This document shows positions 17,867 to 27,300 of a stretch of 64,000 bases of DNA, piece after piece; positions within the stretch are counted from its first letter, which is position 1; each line of letters begins with the position of its first letter. The notes under the pieces were generated by a model. That model saw only the letters and a program-made list of their open reading frames with translations, had not been told where the DNA came from and searched no databases. This stretch comes from Chloroflexota bacterium (GTDB lineage Bacteria > Chloroflexota > Anaerolineae > Anaerolineales > Villigracilaceae). The translations under genes were made by a program, and so were the position numbers. The stretch lies in assembly GCA_024224815.1 (NCBI GenBank), contig JAAENC010000355.1, forward strand, positions 56,141 to 120,140. The letters run 5' to 3'.

Positions 17867-19090
17867 TTAGCTCCCTTCTTCTGAGAATAATTCGACGCAA
17901 TTTCGTCCCCTACTTTTTGCTCGATAAAGAGCTATATCAGCGTTGACTAAAATTTCCTCGACTGTTCTTCCATGAAGTGGGTGGGTAGCAATTCCTGCCG
18001 AAAAGGTGATACGTAGCGCTTGCCCTTCCTTGTAAATCAGTGTAAGTTTCTCCATCTTTTTTCGCCACTCTTCGGCGCGAATAAAGGCGTCTTTACCTTT
18101 CGTGTTGGGTAAGATCACGGCGAACTCATCACCTCCATAACGACATATTGTATCGCCCTGGCGAATCGAAGCACTTAGTTGACCTGCGATGCTTCTCAAA
18201 GCATAATCGCCTATTGCGTGGCCGCCTGTGTCGTTAATTTCTTTTAACGCATCAAGATCGAGCAAAATAATGCTGAGATGGCTGCCATTTCTTTCAGATC
18301 GAGAAATTTCCTTAATTAGCGCATTGTCCATATAGCGGCGATTATATAGCCCTGTGAGCGGGTCGTGTAAAGCTTGTTCGCGTAGAGTGGCGTGCAGACT
18401 ACTAATTTCTTTTAGTTTGTCTTCTAATTTCTCGTTGGCATCCATCAAAGCTTTTTCAACTTCTTCTCTTTTTTTAATTTCTCTTTGAGATTGATTTAAA
18501 GAGTTTCTTGTCATGCGAGTAGCAATAAAGGCGAAATTTCCTGTAAGTCCGAGGAGCACGGAATAGGTGACCCATTGTGTTATTCCGACTGTGTAGTCTG
18601 GTGTTACTAATAAAGCGTTTTTCTCTGCAAGGATGAGGCCTAAGATCATAAAAGAAGTGCTTGTGGTTGCGTAAATGATACCTTTCTCTCCGAATTGCAA
18701 ACCAGCGAATGTGATTAATAGTATATACGCCATTGTTGTTGGTGTACGCACTGTGCCAAGTACGCTCATTGCTAAAGTTATGAGAATTGCACCAATAATT
18801 AATACGCTGATATTGATTTGCCTTACAAAGCCTTGCTTCATAAAATAGCGTAGGCAAAAGGAAAGTAATATAAAAGTTATATTGATAAAATAAATAAAGG
18901 GAGGTGATTTCCCTCCAAGAAAGTTTCCGATAAGCAAAAAAAAGGCCATTGTGATAACTGTCCATAATGCTGCATTAAGCGTGCTTGCTTGGCGTGTTTT
19001 TTTCTCATCACCCTGAAAAGTTGGATGAGAGAAAAGAGCAAGGGCTTTTTCTTTTATTATTTTTTGGATTGAGCGTGGTTGTTTTTTCAT
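17867..19090 (-). CDS. Membrane-bound diguanylate cyclase (GGDEF)
   Basis: 407 residues. About six membrane spans (about 35-200) are followed by a short coiled coil (about 205-245) and a GGDEF domain. The active-site loop RYGGDEFAVILP is intact and RQGD lies five residues before GGDEF, matching the inhibitory I-site, so the enzyme should make c-di-GMP with product feedback. The start codon overlaps the stop of the upstream nitroreductase gene (ATGA), implying coupled translation, and cofD follows after 2 bases. Its place inside an F420-synthesis operon is unusual. No known ligand-binding domain is recognisable in the membrane part. Confidence 0.9.
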   Translation of the reverse strand: MKKQPRSIQKIIKEKALALFSHPTFQGDEKKTRQASTLNAALWTVITMAFFLLIGNFLGGKSPPFIYFINITFILLSFCLRYFMKQGFVRQINISVLIIGAILITLAMSVLGTVRTPTTMAYILLITFAGLQFGEKGIIYATTSTSFMILGLILAEKNALLVTPDYTVGITQWVTYSVLLGLTGNFAFIATRMTRNSLNQSQREIKKREEVEKALMDANEKLEDKLKEISSLHATLREQALHDPLTGLYNRRYMDNALIKEISRSERNGSHLSIILLDLDALKEINDTGGHAIGDYALRSIAGQLSASIRQGDTICRYGGDEFAVILPNTKGKDAFIRAEEWRKKMEKLTLIYKEGQALRITFSAGIATHPLHGRTVEEILVNADIALYRAKSRGRNCVELFSEEGS

Positions 19091-19674
19091 AAAGAAACCA
19101 ATATTTTATCTAAAGGTTCTTGTTCTTTTTCAGAAGCTTCCTCATCTGCATAACCGAGAAAGAACATCGCTTGTGGTCCCCACGTTTTAGGTAATTCTAA
19201 CGCATTTTGTATTTCTTGCTGTGCGTAAAGAGGCCAACAGATCCAGTTTGCGCCGAGGCCTTCGGCGTGGGCAGCGAGTAATAATTGCAATCCTGCTAAT
19301 GCAACAGATTGGATACCCATGATAGTCTCTTCAGACTCTTTTTTTCGGATGGCTCTTTCATTGCGGCAGAGCAGCATAATTACAGGTGCTTCACTTATCC
19401 GCCGGATGGAAATATCGATTCGCTTCTCGATTTGGGCTTGCTCGGCGCCTTCAGCTTCCATATCCATACGCATTTTGCCCGTTAACGCCTTGCCGAGCTT
19501 CTTTTTTGCTCCCGAACTTTCGACGTGAACAAATCGCCACGGCTGCAAATTATGCGCGGATGGGGCAAAAGTTGCGGTGGTCAGAATTCTCTCCATAACG
19601 GAAGCAGGCACAGGGTCAGGTTTGAAACGGCGGATGCTTCTCCGCGTCCGGAGAAAGTGGTGGTAATCATTCAT
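19087..19674 (-). CDS. FMN nitroreductase-family protein, probable dehydro-F420-0 reductase (FbiB C-domain type)
   Basis: 195 residues from ATG 19674; a GTG at 19695 is in frame but a TATAAT hexamer lies between them. The nitroreductase fold is shown by RRSIRRFKPDPVP, APSAHNLQPWRFV, and the C-terminal block LLLAAHAEGLGANWICWP. That last block and the spacing resemble the C-terminal domain of mycobacterial FbiB, which reduces dehydro-F420-0 with FMNH2. The gene heads an operon with cofD and cofC, which supports this role; a stand-alone domain with CofE encoded elsewhere (23305-24129) fits. A general nitroreductase remains possible. Confidence 0.75.
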   Translation of the reverse strand: MNDYHHFLRTRRSIRRFKPDPVPASVMERILTTATFAPSAHNLQPWRFVHVESSGAKKKLGKALTGKMRMDMEAEGAEQAQIEKRIDISIRRISEAPVIMLLCRNERAIRKKESEETIMGIQSVALAGLQLLLAAHAEGLGANWICWPLYAQQEIQNALELPKTWGPQAMFFLGYADEEASEKEQEPLDKILVSL

Positions 19675-19681
19675 GAAGGGA

Positions 19682-19687
19682 ATTATA
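19682..19687 (-). promoter_or_regulatory. -10 element giving a leaderless F420-operon transcript
   Basis: TATAAT on the minus strand, seven bases before ATG 19674, would start transcription at or next to the A of the start codon. There is no Shine-Dalgarno. The -35 box is poorly defined. Confidence 0.5.
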
Positions 19688-19724
19688 ATCTTCACTCAAT
19701 TATTTTGCTAAAGGAGAGTGCTAT

Positions 19725-20228
19725 ATGGGCGAATCACTAACAAAAATGAGACGTAGCGATCGTGAGATTAAAGACAAAGAATGGATCATCGCGCTACTTA
19801 ATCGTGCTGGCTATGGTGTTTTAGCTACTTGTAAAGATGGGCAACCATTTACGGTGGCGCGTAATTTTGCTTATGACCCTGAAAACCATGCGATTTATTT
19901 TCATGGCGCACGCAAAGGGCGTACTTTTGAGAATGTTGGCGAAGGCACACTTGCAAATTTAAATGTCAGCGAGATGGGCGAGTGGATTTTGTCTGAACGT
20001 GCGATGAATTTTGGTGTGTACTATAAAGGCGTGGTGGCATTTGGGAAGTTATCAGTTGTTGAAGATTCTGATGAAGCCAAGCGTGGCTTGCAGCTTCTAA
20101 TGGACAAGCATTTCCCTGACTTAAAGCCTGACGTAAATTATGAAGCAATAACCGATATAGACTTGAAGGTCACCGCAGTTTTGCGAATGGATATTAATAG
20201 CTGGAGTGGAAAAGAGAAGAAAAAATAG
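19725..20228 (+). CDS. NimA-like pyridoxamine 5'-phosphate oxidase family flavoprotein
   Basis: 167 residues. AAAGGAG lies 7 bases before the ATG. The split-barrel flavin-binding fold is indicated by MRRSDREIKDKEWIIALLNRA near the start, YGVLATCKDGQPFTVARNFAYD and IYFHGARKGRTFENV, which match 5-nitroimidazole resistance (NimA)-type PPOX proteins. Such proteins bind FMN or F420 and reduce varied substrates or act as haem/FMN-binding proteins; the substrate is unknown. It is divergent from the F420 operon with 50 bases between start codons. A second copy of its last 21 codons lies at 20893-20955. Confidence 0.8.
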   Translation: MGESLTKMRRSDREIKDKEWIIALLNRAGYGVLATCKDGQPFTVARNFAYDPENHAIYFHGARKGRTFENVGEGTLANLNVSEMGEWILSERAMNFGVYYKGVVAFGKLSVVEDSDEAKRGLQLLMDKHFPDLKPDVNYEAITDIDLKVTAVLRMDINSWSGKEKKK

Positions 20229-20256
20229 GTTGTTTTTTCCTTTTTCATATAATAAA

Positions 20257-20284
20257 ACCGCCCTTGTTTTCAAGGGCAGTTTGA
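20257..20284 (+). terminator. Terminator after the NimA-like gene
   Basis: Stem GCCCTTG/CAAGGGC with a TTTT loop and extended flanking pairs, followed by TTTGAGTTTT. It lies about 30 bases past the stop codon. Confidence 0.6.
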
Positions 20285-20484
20285 GTTTTAGATATTTACT
20301 TCATAATCCAGTTTTAGCTCATCACCTGGCATTTCGCGTATTCTCCAATTTTCTAATGAATTCAAACATGGTGAAGCATAATCAACCTGTCATAAGTTTG
20401 TAACATCTTATTAGTACAATAGAGAGATGAAAATGATTACATCAAATATCAAACGATTAAAAACTATTAACTAAGGAGATAGAT

Positions 20485-20721
20485 ATGTCAAAACGAATTC
20501 TTGCTCTCAGCATTATATTGGGTGTTCTAGCTATTTGTGTTATAGGTGGTGTTATTTTGTTTTTTGAAATTGCTAACGAAGCTGAAGTATTCGAAGAAAT
20601 GTCCACGTTTGACCGAATCCATGCTGAGAAAAACTACTCGTTGAGTGATTTTGCGCTTATTCAGTGGATCAATAAAATAGAACCACTTTTTTTTGGTCCA
20701 AACATCGGGTGGGGTGTTTAA
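20485..20721 (+). CDS. Small single-pass membrane protein, unknown
   Basis: 78 residues with AAGGAGAT 5-8 bases before ATG, a good initiation site. Residues 5-29 form one long hydrophobic segment, followed by an acidic stretch (NEAEVFEEM) and an amphipathic tail ending in GPNIGWGV. I recognise no family. It stands alone between the NimA-like gene and the debris region; the strong ribosome-binding site supports that it is expressed. Confidence 0.6.
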   Translation: MSKRILALSIILGVLAICVIGGVILFFEIANEAEVFEEMSTFDRIHAEKNYSLSDFALIQWINKIEPLFFGPNIGWGV

Positions 20722-20747
20722 GTCGCCCTGTATGAGGTAGGGTAGTA

Positions 20748-20890
20748 TTAGGCAAGTTTGTCAAAATTTGGTTCAGTTATCAGTGTTTCAATATCAAAAG
20801 CTCCCCGAGCAGATTCAAAGTATTGAGCGATCCCGTGACCATAACAGAGATACATTTTTTCAGTGCGCGTTATTATTGTCTGGGGAGATC
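20748..20890 (-). pseudogene. Possible C-terminal remnant of an unidentified protein gene
   Basis: On the minus strand an open frame without a convincing start reads into a TAA at 20748 and encodes about 47 residues with protein-like composition (ending ITEPNFDKLA; including MYLCYGHGIAQYF). It abuts the NimA-like fragment at 20893. It looks like the tail of a lost gene, but I cannot name the family and it may be chance. Confidence 0.35.
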
Positions 20891-20892
20891 TT

Positions 20893-20955
20893 ATGGTGAC
20901 TGCGGTTTTGCGAATGGATATTGATAGCTGGAGCGGGAAAGAGAAGAAGAGTTAG
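20893..20955 (+). pseudogene. Fragment of a NimA-like gene (C-terminal 20 codons)
   Basis: Translation gives MVTAVLRMDIDSWSGKEKKS and a TAG stop. It is nearly identical to the last residues of the intact flavoprotein gene ending at 20228 (VTAVLRMDINSWSGKEKKK), with mostly silent differences. Nothing upstream matches the rest of the gene, so this is the surviving end of a duplicate or a recombination scar. Confidence 0.8.
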
Positions 20956-20982
20956 TTTGAGTTTCTGTTGAAAAAAGAAGAG

Positions 20983-21022
20983 CGCTCCCTATGTCGCCGT
21001 TAGCATGGGGAACGTTTTTTTT
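20983..21022. terminator. Bidirectional terminator
   Basis: 11-nt arms (20983-20993, 21004-21014) with one mismatch and one G-T pair, eight T after the stem on the plus strand and, on the minus strand, a T-rich run (from AAAAAAG at 20971). It serves the minus-strand PAS-GGDEF gene ending at 21036 and presumably once served the lost NimA-like copy. Confidence 0.65.
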
Positions 21023-21035
21023 AATAGATATTTCT

Positions 21036-23216
21036 TTAGTTTATTGAAAAAACACGGTTTCGTCCTTCTGACTTTGCTTTATATAACATTTCATCAACAG
21101 CGTTTAGCATCCCCTCGTAGTCAGAGGTTTCAGCGTCTGAGTATGATGCAACACCTATGGACAATGTGACTTGTATCGTTTTGCTTTTGTACGGAATGCG
21201 TATAGATTCAAATTTGGAACGGATAAGTTCTGCTCGTTCATGAGCAATCTCCAAGCTTGTATCCGGCATAATGATCAATAATTCATCGCCACCATAACGA
21301 CAAGGGATATCGCTGGATCGAATATTATCGTGAATTAAAGTGCCCAGATTTTGCAACGCTAGATCACCAACCAAATGCCCAAAGGTGTCATTGACTTGCT
21401 TAAAGTGGTCAATATCAATCATGATCAATCCGATCGGCCATTTTTTACGTTTGGCTTGCGATATTTCGCGCTCTAGCGCCTCTCTCATATAATGCCTATT
21501 ATATAAACCGGTTATAGAATCACGAAGCGCTTGCTCACGCAATTTACCTTGCAGAGCCTCGATCTTACTAAGATGTATTTGTAGAGCTGTGTTGGCGGCA
21601 ACTAATGCATCTTCAGCTTTTTTACGTTGAGTAATATCTCTTGAAACGCCTAAAACAGCATAGGTATTTCTATCATCATCTGCAAGTAGCGTAGTGACAA
21701 CTTCGGTATGTATTATGTGTCCGGCTTTGTGGGTTTCGCCTAAGTTTTCTGTGCGTACATACTCTGTATCATCCCCTGATTTATATGCTGCTAATCGCCT
21801 CGGTAATTCATGCCTAATATAACGGTAGGATTCCGGGCTTAAAACATCTTCTATGCTTTGTAACCTTACTTCTTCGGGGCTATACCCTCGTAAGCTCTGT
21901 GCTGCAGGGCTGATATAGGTGAATTTTTCTGCGCTTATGTCATACATCCAAATCACGTCCCCTGTATTTTCTGCGATCATTCGGAAATGTTCTTCGCTTT
22001 TTTGCAAGGCTTTTCCGATGAGGGTTCGTTCTGTGATGTCTTTTGCGAAAACTGATATACCAACAATATGATCGTTAATAGAAATTGGATTAAAGGCAGC
22101 CTCTACATATTGAGGGACACCTTCATAATCAAAAGAGTCGACCACAGTAAAGTGCTCGCCTTGTAGAGCGCGGTTATAACGCTCTTGCCATACTTTTGTT
22201 AATTCTGCTGAGATTTCTCTGAGTATGCCAATAATATTGTCTCCAATTTCTAGAGTGGTAGCGAAGGCTGCTACGAAATGCTCTTGAAAATTGGAGTTTA
22301 ATGTCGTGATCTGATAATTAGAATCTATCGACCAGATATCGTCATTTGTGTTTTCGATCAGCGCAGTTAAGCTCGCTTGGTGGCTTCTCAAATCTTCTTC
22401 TGCTTCTTTACGCTTTGTAATATCTTCTTTTACTGCTACGAAATTTATCATTTCCCCTTGCGTATCCAAGATCGGAGAAATGGAAGCCAACTCGTAGTAC
22501 AAATCACCGTTTTTCTTTCGGTTGATAAATTCCCCTCTCCATTCCTTTCCAGATGATATAGCCTCCCACATTTCTGAAAAGGTCTCGGGCGGAGTGAACT
22601 CCGTCTTTAATATTCTGGGGTTTTGGCCTATGCTTTCAGCGAGGCTATATCCCGTTAGTTCGCAAAACTTTGGGTTGACATATTCGATGGAGCCGGAAGC
22701 ATCGGTAATAACAATAGAGGCCGGGCTGTATTCAACCGCTTTCGAGAGTTTTTTTAATTCGTCATTTGCATATTCAAGCTCTGTAATATCTTGAGCAAGA
22801 ACCATAACGCCCTTCGGTATAGGGATGTGTGATATTTCATAGAAACGCCGATCAACGTTTTTGTCACCGGCAAAACTCTGCAAAATAAGCTGCTCTCCAG
22901 CGAGAGCCTTGTCTAGGTTTTTTTTTGCACGCGCTCGATCATCTAAAACGTGCATGCACTCCAAGAGGTTCTTGCCAATTTCAATATCAACATCGTAAAT
23001 AGCTTTCATTGCTTTGGCATGAGCGCTATTGAAGGCTGTGTATTTGTATGCTGAATCAATAGAGAAGATGGGGTGCTCTACAATATCGATCAACATATTT
23101 CTTAGCAATAGAGCATTTCTGTTTTCTTCTAAACCCCTTTTTAGTTGCGTGTTTTCTTTACGCAAAGCTTCTAATTCTGTAATAAGCTCTGCTTTTGTTC
23201 TTTCTTTAGCGTCCAT
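21036..23216 (-). CDS. Cytoplasmic multi-PAS diguanylate cyclase
   Basis: 726 residues. A short N-terminal coiled coil (about 5-35) leads into four PAS regions (about 45-150, 155-275, 285-400, 405-540), the second and fourth with typical PAC ends (DITKRKEAEEDL, DITQRKKAEDAL), then a GGDEF domain. The active site reads RYGGDELLIIMP: the usual Phe of GGDEF is Leu, a tolerated variant. RSSD five residues earlier matches the I-site. No membrane span is seen, so it probably senses cytoplasmic redox, light or small ligands. It follows cofE by 88 bases on the same strand and ends before a bidirectional terminator. Confidence 0.88.
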   Translation of the reverse strand: MDAKERTKAELITELEALRKENTQLKRGLEENRNALLLRNMLIDIVEHPIFSIDSAYKYTAFNSAHAKAMKAIYDVDIEIGKNLLECMHVLDDRARAKKNLDKALAGEQLILQSFAGDKNVDRRFYEISHIPIPKGVMVLAQDITELEYANDELKKLSKAVEYSPASIVITDASGSIEYVNPKFCELTGYSLAESIGQNPRILKTEFTPPETFSEMWEAISSGKEWRGEFINRKKNGDLYYELASISPILDTQGEMINFVAVKEDITKRKEAEEDLRSHQASLTALIENTNDDIWSIDSNYQITTLNSNFQEHFVAAFATTLEIGDNIIGILREISAELTKVWQERYNRALQGEHFTVVDSFDYEGVPQYVEAAFNPISINDHIVGISVFAKDITERTLIGKALQKSEEHFRMIAENTGDVIWMYDISAEKFTYISPAAQSLRGYSPEEVRLQSIEDVLSPESYRYIRHELPRRLAAYKSGDDTEYVRTENLGETHKAGHIIHTEVVTTLLADDDRNTYAVLGVSRDITQRKKAEDALVAANTALQIHLSKIEALQGKLREQALRDSITGLYNRHYMREALEREISQAKRKKWPIGLIMIDIDHFKQVNDTFGHLVGDLALQNLGTLIHDNIRSSDIPCRYGGDELLIIMPDTSLEIAHERAELIRSKFESIRIPYKSKTIQVTLSIGVASYSDAETSDYEGMLNAVDEMLYKAKSEGRNRVFSIN

Positions 23217-23304
23217 TTTCTGACCTTCGGTATTTAAAAGAGTGCCAATTTTAGCATCGAACTAAAGAAAGAGGACTTATGTCTCATGAGTTAGTAGATT
23301 TCTC

Positions 23305-24129
23305 TTACCTGAAAAGATCTTTTTCTTTTGAACGTAATAATTCTTCTAATTTACTTTCTCTGAGCGGATACGGGAAGCCTCGCACGTGGACGATGGGCTT
23401 GCCCTCGTTAGTTTGCCCCATCATGAGAGAAGCAGCAGCCGCTAATTCATCGGCTACGCCGATCTGTGTAACCTTTAATTCTTGCCCAAACAAGTCGGTG
23501 TCTCCACGCTTGTCTACCACGCCAGGCACGCCTGCCAGCCCAATAGTGATGCCGACAATGCCTTCTCTCCATGCCCGCCCGTGCGAATCGATAATGAGAA
23601 TGCCGAGTTTTTTGCCGGTTCTCTTTTGGAGTGCATCACGGAGCTTTTTTGCGGATTTATCGGGGTTTTTGGGGAGGAGGAGGACATATTCATGCCCCCC
23701 CTCTGTCCTTCGGACATCTCCCCCCCGACGGGGGGGAGAATTAATTCCTTCCCCCTTCGGGGGAAGGTTAGGATGGGGGTAGGGGTTAATATTCGACCGA
23801 TCAATCCCTGCGTTGGCGCAGATGAAGCCAAGTTTATGTTCGACAACGATCAGCCCGGGGCGGGTACGCACGATCTCGGCGGATTCTTGCAGAATTAACT
23901 CTACGAGACGGGCATCTTTTTCGGTAGCGGTAGCAAGTTGAAGGGCGCGCGAACTCGGTTTTACATCCGCTAAATTGACGAGCCGCCCCTCCGCTTTGCT
24001 GATAATTTTTTGGGCGAGAACAAAGATATCGCCATCCTGTATTTTAGGGCTGTTTTTGAGAATGATCTCGGCGAGATCATCATTTTTTTCGATAAGGGGG
24101 ATGTTGGGGAGGGGAGTGAGGGTTAGCAT
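23305..24129 (-). CDS. cofE: Coenzyme F420-0:L-glutamate ligase CofE, with in-frame palindromic insertion
   Basis: 274 residues; CofE proteins are usually about 245. Family motifs are intact: DIFVLAQKIISKAEGR (35-50), VEHKLGFICANAGID (96-110), LIIDSHGRAWREG and IGLAGVPGVVD. It adds glutamate residues to F420-0 using GTP. Between Asn113 and Glu148, where the family has a short loop, there is a roughly 34-residue Pro/Gly/Arg-rich segment (with PHPNLPPKGEG) coded by a GC-rich palindromic element, still in frame. ATG 24129 lacks a Shine-Dalgarno but has TAAAAT six bases upstream (24136-24141), so a leaderless transcript is likely. A PAS-GGDEF gene follows downstream. Activity of the interrupted protein is not proven. 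Confidence 0.9.
   Translation of the reverse strand: MLTLTPLPNIPLIEKNDDLAEIILKNSPKIQDGDIFVLAQKIISKAEGRLVNLADVKPSSRALQLATATEKDARLVELILQESAEIVRTRPGLIVVEHKLGFICANAGIDRSNINPYPHPNLPPKGEGINSPPRRGGDVRRTEGGHEYVLLLPKNPDKSAKKLRDALQKRTGKKLGILIIDSHGRAWREGIVGITIGLAGVPGVVDKRGDTDLFGQELKVTQIGVADELAAAASLMMGQTNEGKPIVHVRGFPYPLRESKLEELLRSKEKDLFR
23689..23790. repeat. Palindromic element inserted within cofE
   Basis: About 102 bp with three neighbouring hairpin-forming palindromes (CTGTCCTTCGGACAT; TCCCCCCCGACGGGGGGGA; CCTTCCCCCTTCGGGGGAAGG), far more GC-rich than the surrounding gene. It codes for a Pro-rich linker and keeps the reading frame. This matches the type of dispersed repeat that inserts in and between bacterial genes. 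Confidence 0.8.
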
Positions 24130-24184
24130 GAAACAATTTTACCTTTGTTTGATTTTGCGAGGATGGTGTTTTTCCTGACGACGT

Positions 24185-24285
24185 GTGCCCTTCAGGGTAA
24201 GCAATCTCCCGTAAGATGAGACCGCTTCGTCGGAAGTGCATGCTCCTCGCGGAAGCATGAAAGAGGCGGGAACCTTTTTGCGATT
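24185..24285. repeat. Decayed intergenic repeat with small palindromes
   Basis: GC-rich stretch between the divergent cofE and alpha-2-macroglobulin genes containing GAGACCGCTTCGTCGGAAG and a CATGCT...AGCATG palindrome (about 24239-24260). The wording resembles widespread REP-like elements. It may also be part of the promoter region. Confidence 0.35.
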
Positions 24286-24336
24286 GAAAGCGTCTGTGCT
24301 TCACGATAGAATATGTATATCAGAAGGAGAAATCAG

Positions 24337-27300
24337 ATGAAAAGGTTTTTTATGGGCATTGCGCTTGTTTTATTGCTAATTATCGGATTGACAGCTTGTA
24401 CGGACGGGGATGAGAGAGCTAATCCTTTACCCACGCCTGAAGAAGACGTAGGGGATGAAGGTGTGCCGCTCGAAGAAGATGAGCCGAAGCCCTTAACTTT
24501 CTCTCTTAGTGAAGGGGTGGAAGGGGCGGATGATTTTGTGCCATCTAGCTATGTGCGCGGCGATTCGCTCTCGGATGAGGAGCTTGCTTCCATTTTAAAT
24601 CGTTTGCCCGATCTGGTGCAGAGTGCGGGCGACACGGTTGATTTCAATTTGCCGGATGAAGTTATCCCGCCGCCACGACCGGGTGAAACGATTGAAGAAT
24701 CTTTTCCGCCGGAAGGTGCCGCGCCTGTTGAAGGCGCGGAATATGGCGCACTCGAAGTTTTGCGCTACTCGCCTGAAGGGGAAATTCCCATTGCTCCTTT
24801 TGTGAATATTACTTTTAACCAGCCGATGGTACCTTTGGGCACGATCGCTGATCTGGCTGAGTTGGATGTGCCTGTGCAGGTTTCTCCGACCATCCCGGGG
24901 ACGTGGCGTTGGCTGGGGATGAAAACGCTTAATTTTCAGGCAGATTCTGAGCTTGTTGATCGTTTGCCGATGGCGACTGAGTATGAAGTTTTCATCCCTG
25001 GGGGGACAGAATCTGCTGTGGGTGGCGTATTAGCTGAAGATGTGCGTTTTACCTTTAGTACGCCTGCGCCAAAAATGCAGCGATATTTGCCTTATGGTGA
25101 TCCGCAACCTTTAGAGCCTGTTTTCTTTATCTCTTTTGACCAGCGCGTTGATCCTGATGCTGTTTTAGCGCATCTCACGGTTACTGCCGATGGCAGAAAT
25201 GTAGATGTGAAGTTGGCAACAGAAGATGAAATTGCTGAAGATGAAAAGGTCAGTTCTTTTGTGGAAAATGCCCAAGAAGGGCGCTGGCTGGCTTTTCGCG
25301 CTTATGAGCCGCTCCCTGCTGATGCTGAAATCAGGATTGTCGTAGAAGCTGGAACGCCTTCGGCAGAAGGACCTTTGTTGACGCCGAGTGACCAGAGTTA
25401 TTCTTTTTACACTTATGCGCCACTGAAGTTGACAGATCATCGTTGTGGATGGGGGGATGAGTGCCGCCCCTTGATGCCCTTGACTTTGGAATTTAATAAC
25501 CCGATCGATACGGAGATTTTTGACGAAAGCATGATTTCGGTTTCGCCTGAGATTGCGGGGATGACCATTAATGTGAGTTGGAATACGATCTCGATCAGCG
25601 GAATGACGGAGGGGCGCACCACGTATAAGGTGAAGGTCAATGGTGAGATTCAGGATATTTTCGGGCAGAAGTTGGGGCGCGACGAGCAAGTTCGGTTTAA
25701 GGTCGGGTCAGCGAATCCGTTTTTGGTTGGGCCGAGCGAACGTTTTATTACGCTTGATCCTTCGGCGAAGAATCCTGCTATCTCCCTCTATGTGATGAAT
25801 TATAAGAAATTAGATGTGCAGGTTTATGCTGTTCAACCATCCGATTGGCAGGCTTATCTGACTTATCTTGATGAGTATCAGTGGACGGATGAGCATATTG
25901 ACCCGCCCGGGAAAAAGATGCTGGATGAAACCCGCAGCGTAGATACGAAGACCGATGTTTTGAGCGAGATTGGCCTTGATTTGAGCGAATTCATGAAAGG
26001 CGACTTTGGTCATTTTGTGGTCATTGTAAAGCCACACCAGAGTCTATTTGAGAAAGATAATTATTATGAGACGGTAAATGTTTGGGCGCAGGTCACGCAG
26101 ATCGGTTTGGATGCTTTTAGCGACCATAGCGAAATGAATGTTTGGACAACTGCATTAACCGATGGTGCGCCGCTTTCTGGCGTAGAAATTCGCAGCAATG
26201 CTGGCGCTGTGTTAGGAAGTTCTGGAGAAGAAGGCGTAGCAAAATTTGAGATTCCTTCTGGCGGTATTTCTTATCTCACTGCACAAGTTGGTGATGATAT
26301 TGCGATGTTGCCGAGAAATTCCTATTATTGGGATGAAAACGGCTGGAATAGGCAAAGTCTTTATGATGAAATGCGCTGGTTTGTTTACGATGACCGCGCG
26401 ATGTATAGACCTGGCGAAGAAGTGCATATTAAAGGTTGGATGCGCAACGTGGGTGCTGGTCAGTTGGGCGATATTTCTCTCTTTGGTGAAGGTATAACAG
26501 GTGTTAATTACACGCTGATCGGTGCGCAGGGAAATGAATTATTAACCGGACGCGCAGATGTAAGTTTGCTTGGCGGTTTTGATTTTGTGCTTGAATTGCC
26601 CGAGAGTGTCAATTTGGGTCATACTCAACTAACGCTTTATGCTGAAGGTAGCTTTGGAAATGTGAGGGATAACTCTTATTACCACTCCTTCCAAATTCAG
26701 GAATTTCGCCGACCCGAGTTTGAAGTTTCTGCGCGTAATGAAACAGCCGCGCCTTATTTCGTGGGCGAACATGCCATGTTGGCTGTTGAAGCGAAATATT
26801 ATGCCGGTGGCGCGCTGCCAAATGCCGAAACGAATTGGTGGGTGCATTCCACGGAAACAAATTACTCTCCGCCTAATTGGGATAAATTCACCTTTGGTTT
26901 CTGGCAGCCTTGGTGGCGTTTTTATGATGAAGATTTTGAAGAACCACAAAGCGAAAGTTTTGTTGGCGTAACCGATTCAACCGGCACGCATTATTTGCGC
27001 GTTGAATTTGGTGGCGAAGCCATGCGCCCGACCAGTATCACGGCCGAAGCAACCGTCATGGATTTAAACAGACAGGCTTGGTCGAGCGGCACGAGCGTTC
27101 TCGTACATCCCGCCGATGTCTATGTCGGTTTGCGCTCTGAGCGTTATTTTGTTGAACGTGGCGAGCCATTGGATATTCAACTGATCGTCACCGATCTCGA
27201 TGGCAATCCTGTTGAAGGGCACGCGCTTAGCGTTGTCGCTTCCCGCACTGTCTGGAAATCGGGCAGCGGCAATTGGCACGAAGAACTCGTTGATCCGCAA

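Noticed and set aside
25165-25689. Minus-strand open frames opposite the macroglobulin gene
   Set aside because: Composition is that of an antisense shadow, no similarity to any family and no promoter.
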